Assembly (NCBI GenBank): GCA_903934135.1
Contig: CAIZMQ010000076.1
Location: 1 to 32,918, forward strand
Source: an uncultured Verrucomicrobiota bacterium
GTDB lineage: Bacteria > Verrucomicrobiota > Verrucomicrobiia > Chthoniobacterales > JACTMZ01
Length of the DNA stretch: 32,918 nucleotides
Direction of reading: 5' to 3'
This document shows positions 23,693 through 32,055 of the stretch, in pieces (the first letter of the stretch is position 1; each line of letters begins with the position of its first letter). The notes under the pieces were generated by a model. That model was not told the origin of the DNA. It saw nothing but the letters and a program-made list of their open reading frames with translations, and made no database searches. Position numbers and translations under genes: made by a program.

Positions 23693-24418
23693 ATGGTGGA
23701 AATTCTGGAGAAACTTCTCCTCCTGCAGGAGCGAGACCAACGGCTGCAAACTTTTTTCCACGAAATTAATGCCGTGCCGGGCGAAAAATCTTTTTTGGAG
23801 AAAGAACTCGCCGGCGCGCAGCACAAGCTGGAAAGCGACAAAACCCGCGCCAAAGAAATTGAGGTGGAGCGCAAGCGTCTCGAGGTCGAGGCGGACGCCA
23901 AACGCGGGCAAATCGCCAAATACCGCACCCAGCAATTGGAGACCCGCAAGAACGAGGAATACACCGCGCTGAAGCACGAGATTGAGCGGGCCGAGCAAGA
24001 CATCGTCGCCATCGAAGATCGTGAACTGGAGCTGATGCAGGAGACCGAAGACCTCAAGCCGGCCATCACCGCGGCCGAGGCCAAATTCAATGCGGAAAAA
24101 AACCGCGTCGCCGCCCTGATGAAAACCGCCGATGACAAAGTTGGTGTGCTGCAGGGCCGGGCCGACGAACTGAAAGTCGAGCGCGAAGCGATCGCCGCGG
24201 AAGTGAAAGCCGGCGACGAGGACTTGTTCGATCTCTACGAAAAGTTGTTTCTGACCAAGGCCGGTCGCGCCATCGTCCCTCTTGAAGGCAACCACTGCTC
24301 CGGTTGCCACATGACCGTTACTCCGGCGACCTTACGCGATGCCAAACTCGGCACCACGGTCGTCTCCTGCGAGCAGTGCGGGCGGATTGTCTACGTGCTC
24401 CCGGAGTATCAGCTTTAG
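23693..24418 (+). CDS. coiled-coil protein with C4 zinc ribbon (COG1579/CT398-like)
   Basis: A 241-residue protein made of a long antiparallel coiled coil (about residues 1-190, with heptad-like RAKEIEVERKRLEVEADAKR and EEYTALKHEIERAEQDI) and a C-terminal zinc ribbon. The ligands are Cys202 and Cys205 (CSGC) and Cys226 and Cys229 (CEQC). The family includes chlamydial CT398, reported to bind sigma-54 and secretion proteins. Its role outside Chlamydia is unclear. The ATG giving MVEILEKLLLLQERD is chosen because coiled coil begins at once; the in-frame upstream stretch is within the structured gap. It converges on the nuoEF gene at 27 bases. Confidence 0.88.
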   Translation: MVEILEKLLLLQERDQRLQTFFHEINAVPGEKSFLEKELAGAQHKLESDKTRAKEIEVERKRLEVEADAKRGQIAKYRTQQLETRKNEEYTALKHEIERAEQDIVAIEDRELELMQETEDLKPAITAAEAKFNAEKNRVAALMKTADDKVGVLQGRADELKVEREAIAAEVKAGDEDLFDLYEKLFLTKAGRAIVPLEGNHCSGCHMTVTPATLRDAKLGTTVVSCEQCGRIVYVLPEYQL

Positions 24419-24445
24419 AGCGGTTTAAGTTTTTTCTAGTCCGCT
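24419..24445. terminator. weak bidirectional terminator-like stem between converging genes
   Basis: AGCGG (24419-24423) and CCGCT (24441-24445) can pair around a 17-base AT-rich loop containing a run of six T on the plus strand (A on the minus strand). The stem is only five base pairs and the T-run is in the loop rather than after the stem, so termination is uncertain. Confidence 0.25.
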
Positions 24446-26335
24446 TTAGTGTCCGTTGACGCCGTTGCCGTTCGCCCCGGCGGGACGCGGTTCGAATTCC
24501 TCGCGGAACTTGCCGATGAAACTCTGGGTCGGCCAGGCACAGGCCTCGCCGAAGGCGCAGACTGTGCGGCCGGCGATGTGGTCGGCGATGCCGACAAGTT
24601 GGGTCGCGTCGGTTGGTTTGACATCGCCGTTGAGCATGCGGGTGGTGACTTTGGACATCCACAGGCTGCCCTCACGGCACGGGGTGCATTGGCCGCAACT
24701 TTCGTGGGCGTAGAAATCGTTGATGTTGTTGAGCACCCAGAGCATGTCGCGCGAGTCGTCGAGAATCATCACTCCGGCACTCCCGATCATCGAACCGGCA
24801 GCGGCAAGCGTGCTGGCGTCGAGCACGAGATCCATCAGGTCGACCTGAACCGTCTGCTCGGCGCCGTCCGGCCCTTTGCGCTTCATCGCAAATTTCTCGC
24901 CGGCCCGCAGGACCTTGGCCGAGCTGCCACCGGGAATGATCGCCTTGAGTTTGCGGCCGGGTTTCAGACCACCGCAAATCTCATTGATCAGCTGGCCGAC
25001 CGTGACCTGCCCGCAACCCAGTTCATAGTAGCCGGGACTTTGCACGTCCCCGCTCACGCACAGGGTCCGCGTGCCACCGTCGCCGGGTGAACCGAGTTTG
25101 GCGAATGCCTCGCCGCCCATGGCCAGGATGTGCTTCACGTGGCAGAGCGACTCGACATTGTTGACGATGGTCGGGCAATTATAGAGACCGAAGACTGCAG
25201 GGAAAAAGGGCGGCTTGATGCGCGGGTAAGGGCGCTTGCCCTCCAGCGACTCGAGCAGGCTCGTTTCCTCGCCGCAAATGTAAGCCCCGGCACCTTGATG
25301 GACGAAGATATCGCAGTCAAAGCCGGTCCCGCAGACATCCCGGCCGATGAAACCGGCGGCTTTGGCTTCGGCAATGGCTTTTTCCACAATGCGGGCGGCT
25401 TCGGGGAATTCGCAGCGGATATAAACGTAAGCAAGGTGCACGTTGAGCGTCCAAGCCGCGATCATCATGCCTTCAAGAAGTTGATGCGGGTCCTCGTGCA
25501 GGATGTAGCGGTCTTTGAATGTGCCGGGTTCCGATTCGTCTCCATTGACCACGAGATAATGCGGCTTGCCGTCTTCGCGCCTGATAAAACTCCATTTCAC
25601 CCCGACCGGAAAACCGGCCCCGCCACGACCGCGCAGGTTGGAAGTTTTGACTTCAGCCACGATCTCCTCGGGCTTCATCTTGAGTGCTTTTCTCAGCGAC
25701 TCGTATCCTCCGTGGCGGAGGTAGCAGTCGAGAGAAGTGTCATAGTCCTCACGCGCGGCGTTTTTGAGGATCATGCGCTTTTCCGCGGGGTGCGGGGTAC
25801 GAACCGTTTTGCGGTAGGTCCGGTCGGCGTCCTCCATGACACTCCGGGCGTCGGCCGGCCGGATGCGCTCGGCCAGCTGGTCGCCGACCAGCGCCACCGG
25901 GGCCGTGCCGCAGCTGGCGAGGCATTCGACAAACTCGATGGTGTATTTGCCATCGGGGCTGGTCACACCGTGGCCATGGTCCGGCACGTCCAGAGCCCCG
26001 GCGCAGCGCAGCAGTTCATCGCGGACCTCATGGGATCCGGCCATGGCACAGGACAAGGTGCGGCAGACGCGGATCGTGGTCCGGCCGGGCGGGGTTTGAC
26101 GGAACCAGGGATAAAAAGTGACTAGCTCGAGAATGTTGATCGGCTCGAGGTCGAGTTGCCGCGCGATCCAGTCCACCCCGCTGTCATCAACATACCCGAA
26201 GTGATTCTGCCACAGGTGAAGAAGAGGCACTGCGGCGCTGCGCTTGGAGACCGGGTAATGGGTGACGATTTCATCAGCCCGCGCCCGCAAATCAGGCGGC
26301 AGGTGGTCGGTTTGGCGGGTCTCGGCGGCGGTCAT
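24446..26335 (-). CDS. nuoEF: fused NADH-quinone oxidoreductase subunits E and F
   Basis: A 629-residue single chain joining NuoE (about 1-185) to NuoF (about 190-629), the NADH-oxidising tip of complex I. The NuoE 2Fe-2S cysteines are Cys91, Cys96, Cys138 and Cys142 (CRTLSC and CLASC). The NuoF part has the FMN site NLRGRGGAGFPVG, the NADH/FMN segment NGDESEPGTFKDR, GAGAYICGEETSLLESLEG, and the N3 4Fe-4S ligands Cys547, Cys550, Cys553 and Cys593. The ATG MTAAETRQ is preferred over a TTG seven codons upstream. The frame is continuous across the join, so this is a true fusion, as in HoxF-type proteins. The final residues (GANGNGVNGH) are a low-complexity tail. No other nuo gene adjoins it. Confidence 0.94.
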   Translation of the reverse strand: MTAAETRQTDHLPPDLRARADEIVTHYPVSKRSAAVPLLHLWQNHFGYVDDSGVDWIARQLDLEPINILELVTFYPWFRQTPPGRTTIRVCRTLSCAMAGSHEVRDELLRCAGALDVPDHGHGVTSPDGKYTIEFVECLASCGTAPVALVGDQLAERIRPADARSVMEDADRTYRKTVRTPHPAEKRMILKNAAREDYDTSLDCYLRHGGYESLRKALKMKPEEIVAEVKTSNLRGRGGAGFPVGVKWSFIRREDGKPHYLVVNGDESEPGTFKDRYILHEDPHQLLEGMMIAAWTLNVHLAYVYIRCEFPEAARIVEKAIAEAKAAGFIGRDVCGTGFDCDIFVHQGAGAYICGEETSLLESLEGKRPYPRIKPPFFPAVFGLYNCPTIVNNVESLCHVKHILAMGGEAFAKLGSPGDGGTRTLCVSGDVQSPGYYELGCGQVTVGQLINEICGGLKPGRKLKAIIPGGSSAKVLRAGEKFAMKRKGPDGAEQTVQVDLMDLVLDASTLAAAGSMIGSAGVMILDDSRDMLWVLNNINDFYAHESCGQCTPCREGSLWMSKVTTRMLNGDVKPTDATQLVGIADHIAGRTVCAFGEACAWPTQSFIGKFREEFEPRPAGANGNGVNGH

Positions 26336-26448
26336 GTGCAGCAATTTGTCCGCCAAGGATACGTTTGCTTCAAGAAAAACGATGCTCCGGCACTTGCCAG
26401 CCGCCGCCCCGTCTGCGATTCTTCTCTCCTCAAATCGAAAGGAAAATC

Positions 26449-26748
26449 ATGAGCGAAAAAGAAATCAAGCACGCCGCCGACAAGTTCAAAAGCGGCAAAA
26501 CCCACGCGACCGAGGCGGCCCAAGAGTTCAAAGATGCCGCCGCGGCGAAATTCAGCGACTTGCGCGGTACCCTCAACGAGCGGGCCGGCGAATATCGCGA
26601 CCGGGCCAACCAAGTCTGGTCGGAAACCGCCGGGCGCGCCCGTACCCTCACGGAGGACGGCGAGGACTACATCCGGGAAAACCCGCTCCAAGCCGTCGGC
26701 ATCGCCCTGGCTGCCGGGTTCATCATTGGCGTCATCATGCGCCGCTGA
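26449..26748 (+). CDS. DUF883/ElaB-YqjD-like membrane-anchored protein
   Basis: A 99-residue protein with an amphipathic charged helix rich in Lys, Ala and Glu (residues 1-70), then the family's C-terminal anchor: DYIRENPLQAVGIALAAGFIIGVI and a basic MRR end. E. coli YqjD and ElaB have this design and bind ribosomes at the membrane in stationary phase. The start is supported by AAAGGA upstream at a good spacing; the in-frame upstream codons look non-coding. It is divergent from nuoEF across 113 bases, which must hold both promoters. It is followed by a YqjE-like and a third small membrane gene, the same order as yqjD-yqjE-yqjK. Confidence 0.88.
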   Translation: MSEKEIKHAADKFKSGKTHATEAAQEFKDAAAAKFSDLRGTLNERAGEYRDRANQVWSETAGRARTLTEDGEDYIRENPLQAVGIALAAGFIIGVIMRR

Positions 26749-26759
26749 TCACGCGGCGC

Positions 26760-27164
26760 ATGAATGCATCACCCGGTGCGGAATCCCCCGGTCCGCAGGA
26801 ATCGCCCGGGCTGCAGGCCGCGGCTGGCGGTTTCGCCACGGCACTGGTCCGTTATTTGCAGGCTCTAACCGGCTTGTTCGGACTCGAACTGCGCGAGACC
26901 GGCGGCCAGGCCCTCCTCCTCGGATCGCTCGGCGTGGCGCTCGTTGTCGCATCCGTGTTGGCCTATCTGTTTTTACTGCTCGGGCTCACCATTGTGGTCG
27001 TCGGCTCGCTCGGCGGCGGATGGGTCACCGCCCTTTTTGTCCTCTGCGCGCTGCATGCTGCGATGGCCGCGGGGCTCTTCGTTATTTTGCGCGGGCGCGC
27101 GAGCAAACCGCTCTTTCCAGGGACCCGCGAGGCCTTGCGCCGGGAGGTGCAAAAACTTTCATGA
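26760..27164 (+). CDS. YqjE/phage holin superfamily III-like membrane protein
   Basis: A 134-residue protein with a Pro/Gly-rich start, an amphipathic region (FATALVRYLQALTGLFGLELRE), two membrane helices (about 52-78 and 84-108) and a basic C-terminus. This is the architecture of the YqjE family, labelled 'phage holin' by homology but chromosomal and not phage-associated in most bacteria. It starts 11 bases after the DUF883 gene stop and overlaps the following small gene by four bases (ATGA). Its position between YqjD-like and YqjK-like genes supports the call. Confidence 0.82.
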   Translation: MNASPGAESPGPQESPGLQAAAGGFATALVRYLQALTGLFGLELRETGGQALLLGSLGVALVVASVLAYLFLLLGLTIVVVGSLGGGWVTALFVLCALHAAMAAGLFVILRGRASKPLFPGTREALRREVQKLS

Positions 27165-27496
27165 CCCGCGAAGATTACCTACGCGAGTTGGCTTCCGCCG
27201 GGCTGGAACTGCAGGCCAAAGTCTATGATCTGGCTGAAGCGGCCAATCCCCTCAACCAACTCCGCAGCGAAGTGGCGCGGGACTGGAAGTGGTGGCTGCC
27301 CGGAGCTTCTGTGGCGGGTTTTGCCGCCGCAAGACTGCTCCGGCCGGCAGGCGGGCGCGCCCGGCAGGGAGGCGACGGAGGCGCACCAAACGCCGGAGCC
27401 GTCTTCTGGGTCCCCACCCTGCTCAAGCTCCTCCCCGCCGTCGCCAGCCAGTTGGTTCCCCTTTTTTTGAGTTTGCGATCGGGGCGCAAGCCGTAG
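27161..27496 (+). CDS. small membrane protein in the YqjK position
   Basis: A 111-residue protein. An N-terminal helical part (MTREDYLRELASAGLELQAK, then NPLNQLRSEVARDWKWWLPG) leads to a hydrophobic segment (PGASVAGFAAARLL), a Gly/Arg/Asp linker and a second hydrophobic region (VFWVPTLLKLLPAVASQLVPLFLSL). Gene order matches yqjD-yqjE-yqjK of enterobacteria, but sequence similarity to YqjK is not evident to me, so function is unassigned. It is translationally coupled to the YqjE-like gene, and pilT follows 15 bases after its stop. Confidence 0.7.
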   Translation: MTREDYLRELASAGLELQAKVYDLAEAANPLNQLRSEVARDWKWWLPGASVAGFAAARLLRPAGGRARQGGDGGAPNAGAVFWVPTLLKLLPAVASQLVPLFLSLRSGRKP

Positions 27497-27511
27497 AAAT
27501 TCCCGCCCACC

Positions 27512-28642
27512 GTGTCCGATTCCCCCGCCGCAACGACCATCGAAGTCCTCGAAGAGAAGCCGCCGGCGGTGCATGCCCTGGGGCACGTCGATCAATATTT
27601 GGCCATTGGCAAGGAGTCCGGAGCCTCCGATATCCATCTCAGTGTCAATATTCCACCGACTTGGCGCCGCTTCGGCACCCTTGAGCCGATCTGGTTGCAG
27701 GCGGATAAACTCAGTGCCGCCGACACCGAGCATCTTGCCATGGGGTTCCTCAACGAGGCGCAGAAAAATCTCCTCCAGGAGCGCGGTGACGTTGACTTTG
27801 CCTACACCAACGAGGCGGGTCGCTACCGCACCAGCGTGGTGCGCCACCGTCTCGGCTACGACCTTGTTTTCCGGATCATCCAAACCAACGTGCGGACGAT
27901 GGACGAGCTCAGTTTGCCGCCGCAGCTCAAAATGCTGACCCAATACCAAAACGGGCTCGTCCTGGTCACGGGCTCCGTCGGAAGCGGCAAGAGCACGACC
28001 CTTGCCGCACTGGTCGAAGAAGTGAACCGCACCCGCCACGAACACATCATCACTTTGGAGGATCCGATCGAATACCTCTTCACGCCCCAGGGCTGCCAAG
28101 TGAACCAGCGGGAAGTGCACACCCACACCGAATCCTTCGGGGCCGCACTGCGCGGCGCCCTCCGGGAGGACCCGGATGTCATCATGGTGGGCGAAATGCG
28201 CGACCTGGAAACAATCTCGCTCGCCATCACCGCCTCCGAAACCGGCCACCTTGTCCTCGGTACGCTCCATACCGCCAATGCAGCCCGTACGCTCGACCGT
28301 CTTCTCGACGTTTTCCCCGTGGACCAGCGCGAACAAATCCGCATCATGGTCAGCGAATCACTGCGCGGAATCGTCTCGCAGCAACTCGTGCCCCGCGCCG
28401 ATGGCGCAGGTCGCGCCCTGGCGATCGAAGTTCTCATGAACACCCCTGCCGTGGCCAACGTCATCCGCGAGGCCAAAACTTTCATGCTCCCCGGCATCAT
28501 CCAGACCGGCAAAAAGCTCGGTATGCAACTCATGGACGACTCGCTGGCCGCACTTTACCGTGCGGGAGCCATCACGGCCGACGAGGCGGTTTCAAGATCC
28601 GAGGACAAACAAGTCATGAAACAGCTCTGCGGCACGCTCTGA
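27512..28642 (+). CDS. PilT-family type IV pilus retraction ATPase, first copy
   Basis: A 376-residue hexameric secretion ATPase. The N-terminal PAS-like domain (GASDIHLSV) is followed by Walker A GSVGSGKST (Lys160). The Asp box lies in ITLEDPIEYL, Walker B in DVIMVGEMRD and the His box in LGTLHTANAARTLDRLLDVFP. The C-terminal domain carries NVIREAKTF and LGMQLMDDSL, as in PilT/PilU. It starts with GTG. PilT depolymerises pili to drive twitching and DNA uptake. The second copy follows after four bases, and the pair is likely one transcript, perhaps with the upstream small membrane genes. Which of the two is PilT-like and which PilU-like cannot be said from sequence reading alone. Confidence 0.93.
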   Translation: MSDSPAATTIEVLEEKPPAVHALGHVDQYLAIGKESGASDIHLSVNIPPTWRRFGTLEPIWLQADKLSAADTEHLAMGFLNEAQKNLLQERGDVDFAYTNEAGRYRTSVVRHRLGYDLVFRIIQTNVRTMDELSLPPQLKMLTQYQNGLVLVTGSVGSGKSTTLAALVEEVNRTRHEHIITLEDPIEYLFTPQGCQVNQREVHTHTESFGAALRGALREDPDVIMVGEMRDLETISLAITASETGHLVLGTLHTANAARTLDRLLDVFPVDQREQIRIMVSESLRGIVSQQLVPRADGAGRALAIEVLMNTPAVANVIREAKTFMLPGIIQTGKKLGMQLMDDSLAALYRAGAITADEAVSRSEDKQVMKQLCGTL

Positions 28643-28646
28643 TCCC

Positions 28647-29744
28647 ATGGCCTACATCGACCAATTTTTCGAAGTCCTGATCACCGCGGGTGCTTCCGAT
28701 TTGCACCTTGCCGAGGGACAACCGCCGAAAATCCGCCGTCATGGCGACGTCATCCCCATTCGCGAGGAGGTCCTCACGGCGGAAGAGATGAGCTACATGC
28801 TCAGCGAGATCTGCACGCCGAAAAACTGGGAACGTTTCCAGCACAAAGGCGATCTCGACTTCGCCTACGAGATGAATGAGGACAGCCGCTTCCGTTGCAA
28901 CTACTTCAAACAGGTGCACGGCCTCGGCGCAGTCTTCCGCTTGATCCCGACGCGCATTGCCACGCTCGAGGAACTGGCCCTGCCGCCGGTGATCAAAGAA
29001 TTCGGCCACTTGCGCGGCGGCCTTGTCCTCGTCACCGGCCCGACGGGTTCCGGCAAGAGTACCACGCTGGCGGCCTTGATGGACTACATCAACACGAACT
29101 TCGCCCGGCACATCGTGACCGTGGAAGAACCGATCGAGTTCGTCCATTCGAACAAGAAAAGCATCATCACCCAGCGCGAAGTCCCGGAACATTCGGTCAA
29201 CTTCCCCGCCGGGCTGAAGGCGGCGCTGCGTGAAGACTCCGACATCGTGCTGGTTGGCGAGATGCGAGATCTCGAGACGATCTCCCTTGCGCTGACTGCT
29301 GCGGAAACCGGTCTGCTCGTTTTCGGCACCCTCCACACCAACAATGCGCGAAAGACCGTCGACCGTATGATTGACGTCTTCCCATCGGACCAACAATCCC
29401 AGGTTCGCACCATGCTGGCCGCGTCCTTGCGCGGCGTGGTCGCGCAGCTCCTGCTTAAGCGTCAGGACGGCGGCGGCCGTATCGCGGTGAACGAAATTCT
29501 CGTGGTCAACAGTGCGGTGGCCGCCATCATCCGGGAGGGAGCCACCCAGAAGCTGCAGGACGCAATCGTCGGCGGGAAGGCGCAGGGCATGCAGTTTATG
29601 GACGATGCCATCTGGGCGCAATTGCAGCAGGGTTTGGTCTCGCCGCACGAAGCCTTCATGAAGGCGATCGATAAAAATCGCTTCAAGCCGTTTCTGCCCG
29701 AAGAAGAGGCGGATTTGGCCAACTCCGCGGGCGGAGTCGGTTGA
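28647..29744 (+). CDS. PilT-family type IV pilus retraction ATPase, second copy
   Basis: A 365-residue paralogue of the preceding gene. It has GASDLHLAEGQPPKIRRHGD, Walker A GPTGSGKST (Lys137), Asp box VTVEEPIEF, Walker B DIVLVGEMRD and His box FGTLHTNNARKTVDRMIDVFP. The end reads AAIIREGATQKLQDAI then GMQFMDDAIW, close to classical PilT. In many bacteria paired PilT proteins cooperate as PilT/PilU. All ATPase motifs are intact, so both copies should be active. A pseudopilin gene lies 2.3 kb downstream, but the pilus assembly genes themselves are not in the window. Confidence 0.93.
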   Translation: MAYIDQFFEVLITAGASDLHLAEGQPPKIRRHGDVIPIREEVLTAEEMSYMLSEICTPKNWERFQHKGDLDFAYEMNEDSRFRCNYFKQVHGLGAVFRLIPTRIATLEELALPPVIKEFGHLRGGLVLVTGPTGSGKSTTLAALMDYINTNFARHIVTVEEPIEFVHSNKKSIITQREVPEHSVNFPAGLKAALREDSDIVLVGEMRDLETISLALTAAETGLLVFGTLHTNNARKTVDRMIDVFPSDQQSQVRTMLAASLRGVVAQLLLKRQDGGGRIAVNEILVVNSAVAAIIREGATQKLQDAIVGGKAQGMQFMDDAIWAQLQQGLVSPHEAFMKAIDKNRFKPFLPEEEADLANSAGGVG

Positions 29745-29817
29745 CAACGGCCCTTGCCGCCCACGGGTGAGCCCGATATTTCTTGCCATGTCGTGGCGTC
29801 GTTGACGCCTCCCTTCC

Positions 29818-32016
29818 ATGCCGACGTCCACCGTTCCGCCCGCAGAGCTTGCCGCCTTTCTCGAAGCAAGCCACGCCGATCCGTTTCATACCTTGGGTAT
29901 GCGGCGTGCCGGTGACCTTCTGGCGGTGCGCGTCTTCCGGCCCGATGCCGCAGAAGTCACGGTGATCGACACCGGCAATCGCGCACGCAAGTTCGAGGCG
30001 GTGAAAATTCATCCGGAGGGGTTCTTCGAAGCGGTTTTGCCCAAGGGCACGGCGGAGTTTTCTTACAACTTGCGCCTGAAGGGTTGCGACGGCAATGAGT
30101 GGGAAACCAGCGACCCGTATTCCTTCGGCCGCATTCTTGGGGAGACGGACGTCTACCTGCATGCCGAAGGCAACCACTGGGATCTCTACCAGAAATTCGG
30201 CGCGCACCTCACCGAAGTCGAGGGCGTAGAGGGAACAGTCTTCTGCGTCTGGGCACCCAACGCGCAACGCGTCAGCGTGGTCGGTGATTTCAACAACTGG
30301 GACGGCCGCGTGCACCCCATGCGCAAGTTGCTCGGCAGTGGCATCTGGGAAATTTTCCTTCCGGGAATAAAAGAGGGCGCACATTACAAATTCGAGGTCA
30401 AGGGATACCACGGGGAGATCTGCCTGAAGAGCGACCCGTTCGCTTTCTACGGTCAGCACGGACTGCAAACCGCGTCGATCGTCTACGACCTCGGGCGATT
30501 CGCCTGGTCGGACGAAAGCTGGATGAAGTATCGTGCCAGTCAAGAGTGGCCCAAAAAGCCGATCAGCATCTACGAGGTGCACCTCGCGTCATGGCAACGC
30601 GTGGCAGAGGAAGAAAATCGTCCCCTCAGCTACATCGAACTCTCCCAACGGCTCATTCCCTACTGTCTGGAGATGGGCTTCACCCACATCGAGTTGATGC
30701 CGGTGGCCGAGCATCCTTACGACGGGTCCTGGGGCTACCAAGTGGCAGGGTATTACGCGCCGACCAGCAGGTTCGGTAATCCGGATGAATTCCGCCACTT
30801 CGTCGATCATTGCCACAAGGCGGGGATCGGCGTCATCCTCGACTGGGTGCCGGCCCACTTCCCGAAGGACGCGCATGGGTTGGCCATGTTCGACGGCACG
30901 CACCTTTACGAACACGCCGATCCGCGGCAGGGGGAGCATCGCGATTGGGGAACGTATATTTTCAACTACGGACGCAACGAGGTGCGGAATTTCCTCATCG
31001 CGAACGCGCTTTTCTGGTTCGACCAATATCATATCGACGGTCTGCGGGTTGATGCGGTGGCCTCGATGCTCTACCTCGACTACTCGCGCGAAGGCGGCGA
31101 GTGGGTGCCGAATTGTTTCGGCGGGCGCGAAAACCTCGATGCGATCTATTTTCTCAAGCGCTTCAACGAGGTCAGTTACGAGCGCTTCCCCGGGATCATC
31201 ACCATCGCCGAGGAATCAACTGCCTGGCCCGGCGTTTCGCGCCCGACCTACCTCGGTGGTCTTGGTTTCGGTTTCAAGTGGAACATGGGATGGATGCACG
31301 ACTTCCTCAACTACATGAGCTTGGATCCGATCTATCGGCGCTACCACCAAGGCAGTATCACTTTCTCGTTACTCTACGCCTTCCACGAACATTTCATCCT
31401 GGTGCTCAGCCACGATGAGGTCGTGCACGGAAAAGGCGCTCTGCTTGGCAAAATGCCGGGAGACATGTGGCAAAAATTCTCAAATTTGCGGATGTTCTAC
31501 GCCCTGATGTGGGCGCACCCCGGAAAAAAACTGCTCTTCCAGGGCGGCGAATTCGGCCAGTGGGAGGAATGGCGTTACAACCAAAGCCTCGACTGGCACC
31601 TCAAGCAGTTCCCCCTCCACGCCGGCCTCAGCCGACTGGTCCAACATCTCAACCACATTTACAAAGAATACCCGGCTTTTTACGAACTCGACGACACCAA
31701 CGACGGCTTCGAGTGGATCGACTTCCACGACTCCGACAACAGCATCGTCGCATTCCTGCGCAAATCGGCCGGTGGCCAGAAGCTCGTCTTCGCCATGAAC
31801 GCCACACCGGTGGTCCGGGCTGGTTACCGCATCGGGGTGCCCGAGCCGGGCCGCTACCGCGGGATTCTCAACACCGACGCGGAAGTCTACGGTGGCAGCG
31901 GGGTTGGCAACATAAGCACCATCCACTCTGAGCCCGTTCCCTGGCAAGGCCGTGACCATTCCGTTCAAATCGAGTTGCCGCCGCTGGCTTTGCTTGCATT
32001 TGTGGCCGATTCGTAG
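29818..32016 (+). CDS. glgB: 1,4-alpha-glucan branching enzyme
   Basis: A 732-residue GH13 enzyme that makes alpha-1,6 branches in glycogen. Its length and domain order match E. coli GlgB (728 residues): an N1 module beginning with the FLEASHADPFHTLGMR segment, a CBM48 module (VWAPNAQRVSVVGDFNNWDG), the catalytic barrel and a C-terminal beta domain. The catalytic triad is Asp412 (GLRVDAV), Glu465 (AEES) and Asp533 (SHDEVVHGKG), each offset by seven from the E. coli numbers. HPYDGSWGYQVAGYYAP is the classic signature. The start ATG gives the expected N-terminus. It begins 73 bases after the second pilT, and there is no clear promoter in between. Confidence 0.97.
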   Translation: MPTSTVPPAELAAFLEASHADPFHTLGMRRAGDLLAVRVFRPDAAEVTVIDTGNRARKFEAVKIHPEGFFEAVLPKGTAEFSYNLRLKGCDGNEWETSDPYSFGRILGETDVYLHAEGNHWDLYQKFGAHLTEVEGVEGTVFCVWAPNAQRVSVVGDFNNWDGRVHPMRKLLGSGIWEIFLPGIKEGAHYKFEVKGYHGEICLKSDPFAFYGQHGLQTASIVYDLGRFAWSDESWMKYRASQEWPKKPISIYEVHLASWQRVAEEENRPLSYIELSQRLIPYCLEMGFTHIELMPVAEHPYDGSWGYQVAGYYAPTSRFGNPDEFRHFVDHCHKAGIGVILDWVPAHFPKDAHGLAMFDGTHLYEHADPRQGEHRDWGTYIFNYGRNEVRNFLIANALFWFDQYHIDGLRVDAVASMLYLDYSREGGEWVPNCFGGRENLDAIYFLKRFNEVSYERFPGIITIAEESTAWPGVSRPTYLGGLGFGFKWNMGWMHDFLNYMSLDPIYRRYHQGSITFSLLYAFHEHFILVLSHDEVVHGKGALLGKMPGDMWQKFSNLRMFYALMWAHPGKKLLFQGGEFGQWEEWRYNQSLDWHLKQFPLHAGLSRLVQHLNHIYKEYPAFYELDDTNDGFEWIDFHDSDNSIVAFLRKSAGGQKLVFAMNATPVVRAGYRIGVPEPGRYRGILNTDAEVYGGSGVGNISTIHSEPVPWQGRDHSVQIELPPLALLAFVADS

Positions 32017-32055
32017 TTGAATTCAGTTTAAGTCAGCACTATCTAATCCAACCCC

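Noticed and set aside
32017-32047. TTGAAT and TCTAAT as a promoter for the pseudopilin
   Set aside because: Spacing is 19 bases and the start site would fall about six bases before the ATG, leaving no room for a ribosome-binding site. The AT-richness alone is not enough.
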